Shown one piece after another: positions 1 to 5,735 of a stretch of DNA of 5,735 nt. Both the position numbers and the translations under genes were made by a program. Below the pieces are notes generated by a model. That model searched no databases, had not been told where the DNA came from, and was given only the letters and a program-made list of their open reading frames with translations. How positions within the stretch are numbered: position 1 is the first letter of the stretch; each line of letters starts with the position of its first letter. The DNA is from Tannerella sp. (GTDB lineage: Bacteria; Bacteroidota; Bacteroidia; Bacteroidales; Tannerellaceae), in assembly GCA_031267485.1 (NCBI GenBank), contig JAIRYY010000280.1, forward strand, positions 1 through 5,735. The letters run 5' to 3'.

Positions 1-339
1 GGGAATGCCATCCTCGTACAGTCTTCTCTCGAAAATGTCCCCGTTCAGTATGTTTTCCCGGGGATAATCGGCGACGAACCGGCCTTCGTAGTAGCAGGAA
101 ATCCAGCTTGTGTAGTAAATGGAATCTGTTCCTTCTCCCTTTTGGAGCACTTTGTAGTATATGCTGCCTTCGTTTCCGGGAGATTTTATTTCCCTGTATT
201 CGGGGTTTGTCCGTATGGCGTTAAATGCCTGCTGGTTTGCGATCATCCAGTCGTTCAGATGATCCACGTCGTCATCGCCGCAAGAGGTTGCGGCAAACAG
301 TGTGACTGTCATCATCAGATATATTCCGTATTTTTTCAT
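1..339 (-). CDS. FKBP-type peptidyl-prolyl cis-trans isomerase lipoprotein, 5' part only
   Basis: Partial gene: 113 codons from an ATG at 337-339 run in frame to the left edge with no stop. The N-terminus is a lipoprotein signal: Lys2-Lys3, a hydrophobic stretch, then AATSC with Cys20 as the predicted lipidated residue. Cys20 is followed by GDDDVD, an acidic patch like the surface-export signals described for Bacteroidetes lipoproteins. Residues about 60-113 look like the start of an FKBP fold: IYYKVLQKGEG, then YYEGRF, then GDIFE and a terminal DGIP, matching the family's 'V.YKGRL.DG..FD....G.P' pattern. The loop between YYEGRF and GDIFE is about eight residues longer than in a minimal FKBP. 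The expected role is prolyl isomerisation or chaperoning of exported proteins outside the inner membrane. It starts 24 bases after glyS, so probably shares its transcript. The family call is fairly secure, but the catalytic core lies outside the window. Confidence 0.8.
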   Translation of the reverse strand, partial: MKKYGIYLMMTVTLFAATSCGDDDVDHLNDWMIANQQAFNAIRTNPEYREIKSPGNEGSIYYKVLQKGEGTDSIYYTSWISCYYEGRFVADYPRENILNGDIFERRLYEDGIP

Positions 340-363
340 TGAACGTAAGTTTGAAGTCCGTTT

Positions 364-1908
364 TTATTTCAGTTTCTCAAGAATATTGCGCATGCTCACC
401 CTGTCGGCAATGATGCCGTGCAGTTTGTCGATGGGAACGCGCTCCTGTTCCATGGTGTCGCGGAAGCGTACCGTCACGCGGCTGTCGCTGAGCGTCTCAT
501 GGTCGACCGTTATGCAGTAGGGCGTGCCGATGGCATCCTGACGGCGGTAACGTTTGCCGATAGAGTCTTTTTCGTCGTACTGGCAGCGGAAATCGAAGCG
601 CAGCGCGTGCATGATTTCGTTCGCCTTTTCGGGGAGGCCGTCCTTGCGTACAAGCGGCATTATGGCAAGTTTTACCGGGGCGAGCGCCGGGGGCAGTTTC
701 AGTACGGCGCGCGTCTCGCCGCCGTCCAGCGTTTCCTCGCAGTATGCGCCCGCGAGCAGGCTGAGGAACATGCGGTCTACGCCGATTGACGTTTCGATGA
801 CGTAGGGGACGTAACTCGCGTTCAGTTCCGGGTCGAAATACTGCATCTTCTTTCCCGAATATTTTTCGTGCTGCGACAGGTCGAAATCCGTGCGGCTGTG
901 TATGCCCTCCACTTCCTTGAATCCGAAAGGCATTTCAAATTCAATGTCGGTGGCGGCGTTTGCATAGTGCGCCAGTTTGTCGTGGTCGTGGAAACGGTAT
1001 TTCCGGTCGCCCAGGCCGAGCGCCCGGTGCCATTTCATGCGCGTTTCCTTCCAGCGGGCGAACCATTCGAGTTCCTCGCCCGGACGTACGAAAAACTGCA
1101 TTTCCATCTGCTCGAACTCGCGCATGCGGAACACGAACTGCCGCGCCACGATTTCGTTGCGGAACGCTTTGCCTATCTGTGCGATACCGAACGGGATTTT
1201 CATGCGCCCCGTCTTCTGCACGTTCAGGAAGTTGACGAAAATGCCCTGAGCCGTTTCGGGGCGGAGGTATATTTTCATCGCTCCGTCGGCGGTGGAACCC
1301 ATTTCGGTGGCGAACATCAGATTGAACTGGCGTACGCCGGTCCAGTTGCGGGTGCCGGATACCGGACAGACAATCTCGCAGTCGACGATTATCTGGCGCA
1401 GTTCTTCCAGGTCGGAGTCGTTCAGCGCTTTGGCGAAGCGCGTGTGCACGCCGTCCCGTCCGGCCTGATATTCAAGCACGCGCGGGTTTGTCGCGCGGAA
1501 CTGCTGTTCGTCGAACGCCTCGCCGAAACGTTTCGCCGCTTTCGCGACTTCCCGGTCTATCTTTTCATCGATTTTCGCAAGATAGTCCTCAATCAGGACG
1601 TCCGCCCGGTAGCGTTTTTTGCTGTCCCGGTTGTCAATCAGCGGGTCGTTGAAAGCATCCACATGCCCCGAAGCTTTCCAAATGGTCGGGTGCATGAAAA
1701 TAGAGGAGTCGATGCCGACGATGTTTTCGTTCAGCAGCGTCATGCTGTCCCACCAGTATTTTTTAATGTTGTTTTTCAACTCGACGCCGTTCTGACCGTA
1801 GTCGTAAACGGCACCCAACCCGTCGTATATTTCCGACGACGGAAATACAAATCCGTACTCTTTGCAGTGCGATACTAATTTCCTGAATACATCTTCCTGT
1901 TGTGCCAT
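364..1908 (-). CDS. glyS: Glycine--tRNA ligase (single-chain, homodimeric type)
   Basis: Complete, 514 residues. A cytoplasmic class II aminoacyl-tRNA synthetase that joins glycine to tRNA-Gly using ATP. It is the one-polypeptide (alpha2) form, also found in archaea and eukaryotes, not the GlyQ/GlyS alpha2-beta2 form. Visible signatures in order: the N-terminal glycine-enzyme pattern YGFVFPSSEIYDG (18-30) with VYDYGQNGVELKNNI (34-48); RPETAQGIF (216-224); class II motif 2 around FRNE (249-252) with RMREFEQMEM (261-270); EGIHSRTDFDL (334-344); and motif 3, ETSIGVDR (372-379), holding the ATP-binding Arg379. From about 411 the anticodon-binding domain begins (PVKLAIMPLV), with SIGKRYRRQDAIGTPYC at 449-465. 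Length is normal and no expected segment is missing. The ATG at 1906-1908 fits because it begins the conserved N-terminus and lies about 30 bases below a strong promoter. I saw no T-box-like leader. It leads a probable operon with the FKBP lipoprotein. Confidence 0.97.
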   Translation of the reverse strand: MAQQEDVFRKLVSHCKEYGFVFPSSEIYDGLGAVYDYGQNGVELKNNIKKYWWDSMTLLNENIVGIDSSIFMHPTIWKASGHVDAFNDPLIDNRDSKKRYRADVLIEDYLAKIDEKIDREVAKAAKRFGEAFDEQQFRATNPRVLEYQAGRDGVHTRFAKALNDSDLEELRQIIVDCEIVCPVSGTRNWTGVRQFNLMFATEMGSTADGAMKIYLRPETAQGIFVNFLNVQKTGRMKIPFGIAQIGKAFRNEIVARQFVFRMREFEQMEMQFFVRPGEELEWFARWKETRMKWHRALGLGDRKYRFHDHDKLAHYANAATDIEFEMPFGFKEVEGIHSRTDFDLSQHEKYSGKKMQYFDPELNASYVPYVIETSIGVDRMFLSLLAGAYCEETLDGGETRAVLKLPPALAPVKLAIMPLVRKDGLPEKANEIMHALRFDFRCQYDEKDSIGKRYRRQDAIGTPYCITVDHETLSDSRVTVRFRDTMEQERVPIDKLHGIIADRVSMRNILEKLK

Positions 1909-1939
1909 AAGACCAATTGTTATTTTTTTTCAGCGGCGG

Positions 1940-1970
1940 CAAAGATACTACAAACCGGGCGCAATACAAA
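1940..1970 (-). promoter_or_regulatory. Bacteroidetes-type promoter of glyS
   Basis: Read on the minus strand, TTTG (1967-1970) is followed by 19 bases and then TATCTTTG (1940-1947). This is a perfect match to the -33/-7 consensus TTTG and TAnnTTTG of the Bacteroidetes primary sigma factor. Transcription should start near 1930-1935, giving a leader of roughly 25 bases that includes a run of eight A (1923-1930). A-rich leaders are usual upstream of starts in this phylum, which seldom rely on Shine-Dalgarno pairing. Confidence 0.85.
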
Positions 1971-2009
1971 ATAAACCCGCTTATTTTATTTGCCGGAGCG
2001 CCGCCCGCC

Positions 2010-2834
2010 TTACTCCTGTCCGTTCAGTTTCCCGTCGATAAGTTTGATTTTCTTTTCCGATTTGAGCTTTTCCCTCTGCATTGCGTTTATTTCGCTCAGT
2101 ACCATTGCCAGCTGGCGGGTTGCGTTGAAGTCTTTCCTGTCGCTGTCCGAAAGATAGAGCGAGAAAGGTTTGCCTCCGGTAAATTCCGCCCTGACGCGTT
2201 CTTTTCCGTCCACGACGGATACGAAATGGACAATCGTTTTGCAGTTTTCTCCCTGGTAGGTCACAACTTCCGTTGTGTTGCCCATATCCCTGAACCGGTA
2301 GTTCATCCCTCCGTCGTGCGGAATGGAGGGCGTTTCGGCGAGCATCCCGTCTCCGGTTGAAAATTTCAGTCCCGTATGGTTGATTGGGCTGCTTCCGAAA
2401 TACACGCTTGCGACGTACATTTCGCCCTCTTCGTTCACGCCGCAGCGGATGTAACTGCGTTCCACGTTACGCTCCACCGTCATTGTTTTCCGGATATACC
2501 GGCCGATGTCGTCGTAGGCGGTGTCTTTTTCAAAAACGAACTCTTTTTTCAGGCTCTCCGTTTCTTCGATGCAGACAGGGAGCAGGCTGTCGCAATAGGC
2601 TATGTTCCGCTCACATTCGCCCCGCTCCGCGAGACGCATCAGGGTAAGTGCTTCTTTCCGGACGGCAATCTCGCGCGGATAGCGCACGTTAATTGTGTCT
2701 ATAAGGCTTTTGGCGGCGGCGAACGATTTGTTCTCGTACATGGCTTTCGCCTCTTCCAGCCGTTGCCGCGCCTCCCGTTCCTTTCCGCAGGCCGTAAGAA
2801 GCAGAAGAACCGTCAATAATTTTAAAATTTTCAT
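2010..2834 (-). CDS. Lipoprotein of unknown function, conserved-looking Bacteroidales type
   Basis: Complete, 274 residues from the ATG at 2832-2834. An in-frame extension to 3023 exists but crosses both divergent promoters and the start of cca, and only the internal ATG puts a signal peptide at the N-terminus. Residues 1-16 form a lipoprotein signal: MKILK, a leucine run, then LLTAC with Cys16 lipidated. It has no acidic patch after the Cys, so a periplasm-facing position is the simpler guess. Residues about 18-85 are charged and probably helical, with repeat-like spacing (EEAKAMYENKSFAAAKSLID, then LMRLAERGECERNIAYCDSL) resembling one or two TPR units. The middle (about 120-230) looks beta-rich: YVASVYFGSS, YRFRDMG, VVTYQGEN, VRAEFTGG. 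The end is a charged helix (about 240-270). It resembles an uncharacterised lipoprotein family I associate with Bacteroidales genomes, from memory. No catalytic motif is visible and I assign no function. It has its own promoter, divergent from cca. Confidence 0.88.
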   Translation of the reverse strand: MKILKLLTVLLLLTACGKEREARQRLEEAKAMYENKSFAAAKSLIDTINVRYPREIAVRKEALTLMRLAERGECERNIAYCDSLLPVCIEETESLKKEFVFEKDTAYDDIGRYIRKTMTVERNVERSYIRCGVNEEGEMYVASVYFGSSPINHTGLKFSTGDGMLAETPSIPHDGGMNYRFRDMGNTTEVVTYQGENCKTIVHFVSVVDGKERVRAEFTGGKPFSLYLSDSDRKDFNATRQLAMVLSEINAMQREKLKSEKKIKLIDGKLNGQE

Positions 2835-2851
2835 ACCATCTAATTTTCCGG

Positions 2852-2859
2852 CAAAGTTA
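2852..2859 (-). promoter_or_regulatory. -7 promoter box of the lipoprotein gene
   Basis: On the minus strand the bases read TAACTTTG, a perfect TAnnTTTG box ending 17 bases before the ATG at 2834. Transcription would start near 2846, leaving a leader of only about a dozen bases. No TTTG lies at the expected -33 distance; that position (about 2879-2882) falls inside the dyad at 2871-2883. The promoter may therefore be weaker than its neighbours or need help from a regulator. Confidence 0.6.
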
Positions 2860-2870
2860 TGAAATTTATT

Positions 2871-2883
2871 GCGGACTGTCCGC
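2871..2883. repeat. Short perfect dyad in the divergent promoter region, possible operator
   Basis: The 13 bases GCGGACTGTCCGC form a perfect inverted repeat: arms GCGGAC and GTCCGC around a single central T. The dyad starts 11 bases upstream of the lipoprotein gene's -7 box and covers the place where its -33 element would be. That is a sensible position for a repressor or activator site. The alternative is a chance palindrome in GC-rich DNA, and there is no second copy in the window to support binding. Confidence 0.3.
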
Positions 2884-2921
2884 CCCGTCTCTTTATTTTT
2901 TGGCGTTCCGCGCGCCGCCGA

Positions 2922-2953
2922 TTTGAAAACCGGAAGTATTCTTCGTATCTTTG
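2922..2953 (+). promoter_or_regulatory. Bacteroidetes-type promoter of cca
   Basis: TTTG (2922-2925) is followed by 20 bases and then TATCTTTG (2946-2953), a perfect match to the -33/-7 consensus. Transcription should begin near 2958-2960, about 18 bases before the ATG at 2978. The -7 box is the same eight bases as that of glyS. The leader is A-rich (GAAATAAACGGTAAAA), consistent with initiation in this phylum without a Shine-Dalgarno sequence. Confidence 0.85.
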
Positions 2954-2977
2954 CGGCGAAATAAACGGTAAAATTTG

Positions 2978-4414
2978 ATGTATTACGTTCAGGAAGATAT
3001 AGATAAGCATTTGTCCGCTCCAATCTTCCGTCTCATTTCGGAAGTTGCCGACAGGATGGGATTGGAGAGTTATGTTGTTGGAGGTTACGTGCGTGACCTT
3101 TTTTTGCGTCGCCCGTCAAAAGATATTGACATCGTGACGGTCGGGAGCGGGATTGAACTGGCCCGGCGCGTGGCGGGTAAGCTGGGGCCGAAATCCACCC
3201 TGTCCGTGTTCGGGAATTTCGGGACGGCGCAGGTGAAAAGCAGGGACTGGGAGATAGAATTTGTCGGCGCGCGCCGGGAATCGTACCGCCGCGACAGCCG
3301 CAAACCCGCCGTGGAAGACGGCACGCTGGAAGATGACCAAAATCGCCGGGACTTTACGATTAACGCGCTGGCGATTTGCCTGAACAGGAAGCGCTATGGC
3401 GAGCTGACAGACCCTTTCGACGGACTGGGCGATTTGGAGAACCTGCGCATTGTGACGCCGCTCGACCCCGATGTTACATTCGGCGACGACCCGCTGCGCA
3501 TGATGCGCGCCGTGCGTTTTGCCTCGCAGCTCGGCTTTTTCATCGACCCGGACACGTTCGACGCGATAGAGCGGAACAGGCAGCGCATCGAAATCATCTC
3601 GCAGGAAAGAATTGTCGACGAACTGAACAAAATCATCCTGTCGCCCAAACCGTCGGTGGGCTTCGACCTGCTTGACCGTTCGGGACTGCTCGGCGTCATA
3701 TTCCCCGAACTGTGCGCGCTGAAAGGCGTCGAAACGAAGGAGGGTATCGGGCACAAGGACAATTTCGCGCACACGCTGATGGTTCTCGACCGCCTGTGTA
3801 AAACGTCGGACAACCTCTGGCTCCGCTGGAGCGCGCTTCTTCACGATATTGCCAAGCCGGCCACCAAACGTTTCGACCGGCGCCTGGGATGGACGTTCCA
3901 CAACCATAATTTCATAGGAGAGAAGATGATACCGGAAATTTTCCGCCGGATGAAGCTCCCGATGAATGAGAAAATGAAATATGTCCAGAAAATGGTCTCG
4001 CTGCACATGCGTCCGATAAATCTTGCCGATGAGGACGTTACGGATTCCGCCGTTCGACGCCTGCTGTTCGACGCCGGGGATGATGCGGACGACCTGATGA
4101 AACTGTGCGAAGCGGATATAACGAGCAAAAATCCGGAAAAAGTGCGCCGTTTCCTTGAAAATTTCCGCATCGTGCGCGAAAAAATGGTGGATATCGAAGA
4201 AAAAGACCGTATCCGCAATTTTCAGCCGCCCGTTTCCGGCGAGGAAATCATGAAGACATTCGGTCTTCCGCCCTCGCAACGCGTGGGAATCATCAAGGAA
4301 GCCATAAAAAACGCGATACTCGACGGGGTTATCCCCAACGAATATGAGGCCGCCGTGCAGTTCATGCACCGGAAAGCGGCCGGAATGGGATTGCAACTGC
4401 CTGTTAACGACTGA
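2978..4414 (+). CDS. cca: CCA tRNA nucleotidyltransferase with C-terminal HD domain
   Basis: Complete, 478 residues. A cytoplasmic enzyme that adds or repairs the 3'-terminal CCA of tRNAs from CTP and ATP without a template; it belongs to the class II (bacterial/eukaryotic) polymerase-beta-like nucleotidyltransferases. Motifs in order: GGYVRD (35-40); the metal-binding pair D49/D51 in KDIDIV; RRDFTINA (123-130); DPFDGL (145-150); DDPLRMMRAVRF (170-181), typical of the nucleotide-selecting region; and ERIVDELNKII (210-220) in the neck. An HD phosphohydrolase-like domain follows, with H265, the H289-D290 pair (ALLHD), H308/H310 (FHNHN) and H343, so its metal ligands look intact. Such a domain can give cyclic-phosphate or phosphatase activity; poly(A) polymerases share the N-terminal fold, but the HD fusion favours CCA addition. 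A TTG directly precedes the ATG at 2978; ATG is preferred. Translation ends four bases before the permease gene. Confidence 0.95.
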   Translation: MYYVQEDIDKHLSAPIFRLISEVADRMGLESYVVGGYVRDLFLRRPSKDIDIVTVGSGIELARRVAGKLGPKSTLSVFGNFGTAQVKSRDWEIEFVGARRESYRRDSRKPAVEDGTLEDDQNRRDFTINALAICLNRKRYGELTDPFDGLGDLENLRIVTPLDPDVTFGDDPLRMMRAVRFASQLGFFIDPDTFDAIERNRQRIEIISQERIVDELNKIILSPKPSVGFDLLDRSGLLGVIFPELCALKGVETKEGIGHKDNFAHTLMVLDRLCKTSDNLWLRWSALLHDIAKPATKRFDRRLGWTFHNHNFIGEKMIPEIFRRMKLPMNEKMKYVQKMVSLHMRPINLADEDVTDSAVRRLLFDAGDDADDLMKLCEADITSKNPEKVRRFLENFRIVREKMVDIEEKDRIRNFQPPVSGEEIMKTFGLPPSQRVGIIKEAIKNAILDGVIPNEYEAAVQFMHRKAAGMGLQLPVND

Positions 4415-4418
4415 CGGG

Positions 4419-5174
4419 ATGCCGGACTTTTCGCCCCTGATGAATACGACGTATGACTGGGCGCTGCTTTTTGCATGCGCCCTGCTGATAGGCATGTCGA
4501 AAACCGGTATTCAGGGCATTACGCTGCTGGCCATTCCGCTCATGGCCATTAATTTCGGCGCCAAACCCTCTACCGGCCTCATCCTGCCGATGCTTTGCTT
4601 TTCGGATTTGATTGCCGTATTCTATTACCGGCGCATGGCCGAATGGAAATATGTATTTAAACTGCTGCCGGCTGCGGTTGTCGGTTTTTTTGTCGCAATA
4701 GCGGTCGACAAACTTGTCCCGGCCGATGAATTCAGGCGGTTGATGGCCGTTTGCATATTCATGGGCATCGCCGTGATGCTGTGGATGGAGAAAAAGGAAA
4801 AGGATGCGAAGATGTTCACGTCGTGGTGGTATGCTCCGCTGTTCGGCTTGATGGGCGGGTTCACGACGATGATAGGGAATGCCGCCGGCCCCGTGATGTC
4901 GGTCTACCTCCTGTCCATGCGCTTGCCGAAGTACGGTTTTGTGGGCACAAGCGCCTGGTTTTTCCTGCTGGTGAATTATTTGAAACTGCCGTTACAGATA
5001 TTTGTCTGGGATAATATTTCGGTCTCCACCATTCTGCTAAACGCCGTGAGCATCCCGTTTATGGTGGCGGGCGCAGTCGCGGGTATCGCTTTTGTTAAAA
5101 AAGTTCCCGAAAAAAGTTATCGTACATTTATTATCGCGGTAACCATCCTGTCAACACTCATGTTGCTGTTTTAG
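4419..5174 (+). CDS. TauE/SafE-family membrane permease (sulfite exporter-like)
   Basis: Complete, 251 residues from the ATG at 4419-4421; a second in-frame ATG at 4440 would remove only seven residues. The reading frame stays open back into cca, but the start just after the cca stop is far more plausible. The protein is strongly hydrophobic, with about eight or nine membrane segments near 14-30, 34-47, 52-70, 79-97, 107-123, 136-165, 173-193, 203-227 and 234-251. The family's two-repeat layout is visible: GMSKTGIQG (25-33) in the first half and GLMGGFTTMIGNAAGPV (143-159) in the second, separated by a charged cytoplasmic loop (EKKEKDAK, 124-131). Known members export sulfite or organosulfur anions, or are uncharacterised; the substrate here cannot be read from sequence. 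The four-base gap after cca implies co-transcription, without a clear functional link. Length is normal for the family. Confidence 0.9.
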   Translation: MPDFSPLMNTTYDWALLFACALLIGMSKTGIQGITLLAIPLMAINFGAKPSTGLILPMLCFSDLIAVFYYRRMAEWKYVFKLLPAAVVGFFVAIAVDKLVPADEFRRLMAVCIFMGIAVMLWMEKKEKDAKMFTSWWYAPLFGLMGGFTTMIGNAAGPVMSVYLLSMRLPKYGFVGTSAWFFLLVNYLKLPLQIFVWDNISVSTILLNAVSIPFMVAGAVAGIAFVKKVPEKSYRTFIIAVTILSTLMLLF

Positions 5175-5184
5175 CGACATCCCA

Positions 5185-5201
5185 TTTTCGCCCCGCGAAA
5201 A
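5185..5201. repeat. Hairpin 10 bases after the permease gene, weak terminator candidate
   Basis: TTTTCGC (5185-5191), a CCC loop and GCGAAAA (5195-5201) make a perfect 7-base-pair stem. It lies just after the permease stop at 5172-5174, where a terminator for the cca operon would be expected. However, it is followed on the plus strand by a run of A (5198-5207) instead of T, so it is not a canonical intrinsic terminator. Four of the stem pairs are A-T. Confidence 0.35.
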
Positions 5202-5216
5202 AAAAAATATGGAGGC

Positions 5217-5245
5217 GATGCAGCGTTTGTTCTTTAAACTGCATC
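5217..5245. repeat. Inverted repeat in the leader region before the right-edge gene
   Basis: GATGCAG (5217-5223) and CTGCATC (5239-5245) are perfect complements separated by 15 bases. Three further A-T pairs (TTT 5226-5228 with AAA 5236-5238) can form past a two-base bulge, giving a loop of seven. No T-run follows, so termination is unlikely. It could be a leader structure or a protein-binding dyad. Apart from this and the hairpin at 5185, the 148-base gap (5175-5322) holds an AT-rich stretch with no clear TAnnTTTG box. Confidence 0.3.
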
Positions 5246-5322
5246 TGTCAATATAGAGATTGCATTATACATTGATAACTGTGAAAGTATACTGAATCTG
5301 AACAAAAACATTTTTTTTTATT

Positions 5323-5735
5323 ATGAGGAAAGAGGTTCTTATTTTTTTTGTGATTTTATTTACCGTCAAAAGCGGTGTCTGTGCAAACCGTGCTGTAAGC
5401 CTGGATTGTGAAACTGCGCCGCCGGTCGAGAACGTGCGCCTCAATTATGCTGCAGATACGTTGCCGGAAGGGAAATCCTTCCGGTTCGTTGCGGCAGTCA
5501 GGCAGAAAAATGCCGCCGGCGCGAAAGGCGCCGCTGCCGAAGACCGGGAGGCCGCAGCCGGCAAAAAAAGCGGTGAAACGGCGGCTGAAGCTGTTATGGA
5601 CAGCGATGTTTACATTTCGGAAAACATGCTGTATCTGAAAACCCCTCTGGTGAATGATTTGATATACGTATATACCCTTTCCGGCCTGCAGATAGATAAG
5701 TTTGTCAAGGATACGGAACTTTTCGTGAAAGACGT
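5323..5735 (+). CDS. Secreted protein with a sorting-domain-like segment, 3' end missing
   Basis: Partial: 137 codons plus two bases from the ATG at 5323-5325 run open to the right edge. Residues 1-21 are a signal peptide (Arg2-Lys3, hydrophobic VLIFFVILFTV, cleavage after VCA at 21), with no lipobox Cys. Residues 22-60 are not recognised. Residues about 61-92 are low complexity, rich in Ala, Lys, Gly and Glu (KNAAGAKGAAAEDREAAAGK), and look like a disordered linker. Residues 96-137 (VYISENMLYLKTPLVNDLIY, then VYTLSGLQIDKFVKDTELFV) resemble the 'L.V..P....I.VY..SG' pattern at the C-termini of type IX-secreted and related Bacteroidetes surface proteins. If so, the gene should end within a few tens of codons past the edge and the protein would be small. 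The fold match is by eye only. Codon use is like that of its neighbours, and the leader has a run of nine T just before the start. Confidence 0.72.
   Translation, partial: MRKEVLIFFVILFTVKSGVCANRAVSLDCETAPPVENVRLNYAADTLPEGKSFRFVAAVRQKNAAGAKGAAAEDREAAAGKKSGETAAEAVMDSDVYISENMLYLKTPLVNDLIYVYTLSGLQIDKFVKDTELFVKD

Noticed and set aside
142..520. Short plus-strand open frames near the left end
   Set aside because: They run antisense to the FKBP lipoprotein and the end of glyS, with no promoter or recognisable protein features.
868..1878. 336-codon open frame on the plus strand opposite glyS
   Set aside because: It is the antisense shadow of glyS, whose motifs are intact on the minus strand. The translation is rich in Val, Phe, Arg and His, has no recognisable domain, and lacks a promoter.
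1968..1987. AT-only inverted repeat (AAAATAA with TTATTTT) between the lipoprotein gene and glyS, as a terminator
   Set aside because: The seven-base stem is entirely A-T and overlaps the -33 element of glyS. It would be unstable, so I do not call a terminator for the lipoprotein gene.
2835..3023. 63-codon N-terminal extension of the lipoprotein gene
   Set aside because: It would overlap the start of cca and both promoters and would bury the lipoprotein signal inside the protein. The ATG at 2832-2834 explains the signal peptide.
3116..4495. 459-codon open frame on the minus strand opposite cca
   Set aside because: It is the antisense shadow of cca, which has all its family motifs on the plus strand. 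Long antisense frames are common when third codon positions are GC-rich.
5408..5638. 76-codon plus-strand frame in the right-edge region
   Set aside because: It lies in another frame of the gene starting at 5323, has Arg/Lys-rich content without a pattern, and has no leader of its own.

Overview
The window looks like chromosome from a member of the Bacteroidota, most likely order Bacteroidales. Three things point there: perfect matches to the Bacteroidetes promoter (TTTG, then 19 or 20 bases, then TAnnTTTG); lipoproteins with the relaxed lipobox common in this phylum; and single-chain glycyl-tRNA synthetase next to an FKBP-type lipoprotein. I cannot name a genus. There is no sign of a mobile element, CRISPR array, rRNA or tRNA. 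Most of the window is housekeeping.

Layout. Bases 1-2834 read leftwards and hold three genes: a 274-residue lipoprotein of unknown function (2010-2834), glycyl-tRNA synthetase glyS (364-1908), and the first 113 codons of an FKBP-type peptidyl-prolyl isomerase lipoprotein (1-339) that runs off the left edge. glyS has its own promoter and the FKBP gene follows 24 bases after its stop, so those two probably form one operon. Bases 2835-2977 are a divergent promoter region with a -7 box for each direction and a short perfect dyad (2871-2883) on the lipoprotein side. Bases 2978-5735 read rightwards: the CCA-adding tRNA nucleotidyltransferase with a C-terminal HD domain (cca, 2978-4414), a TauE/SafE-family membrane permease four bases later (4419-5174), a 148-base intergenic stretch with two inverted repeats and a possible 15-codon leader ORF, and a secreted protein (5323 to the right edge).

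Function. glyS and cca both serve tRNA: one charges tRNA-Gly, the other builds or repairs the 3' CCA end. The remaining genes belong to the cell envelope: two lipoproteins, one of them with an acidic surface-export-like signal, a permease and a secreted protein. I see no convincing undescribed multi-gene system. The item most worth a second look is the right-edge gene. Its visible part is a signal peptide, a low-complexity Ala/Lys/Glu linker and a stretch resembling a type IX secretion C-terminal sorting domain, with no obvious cargo domain between them.
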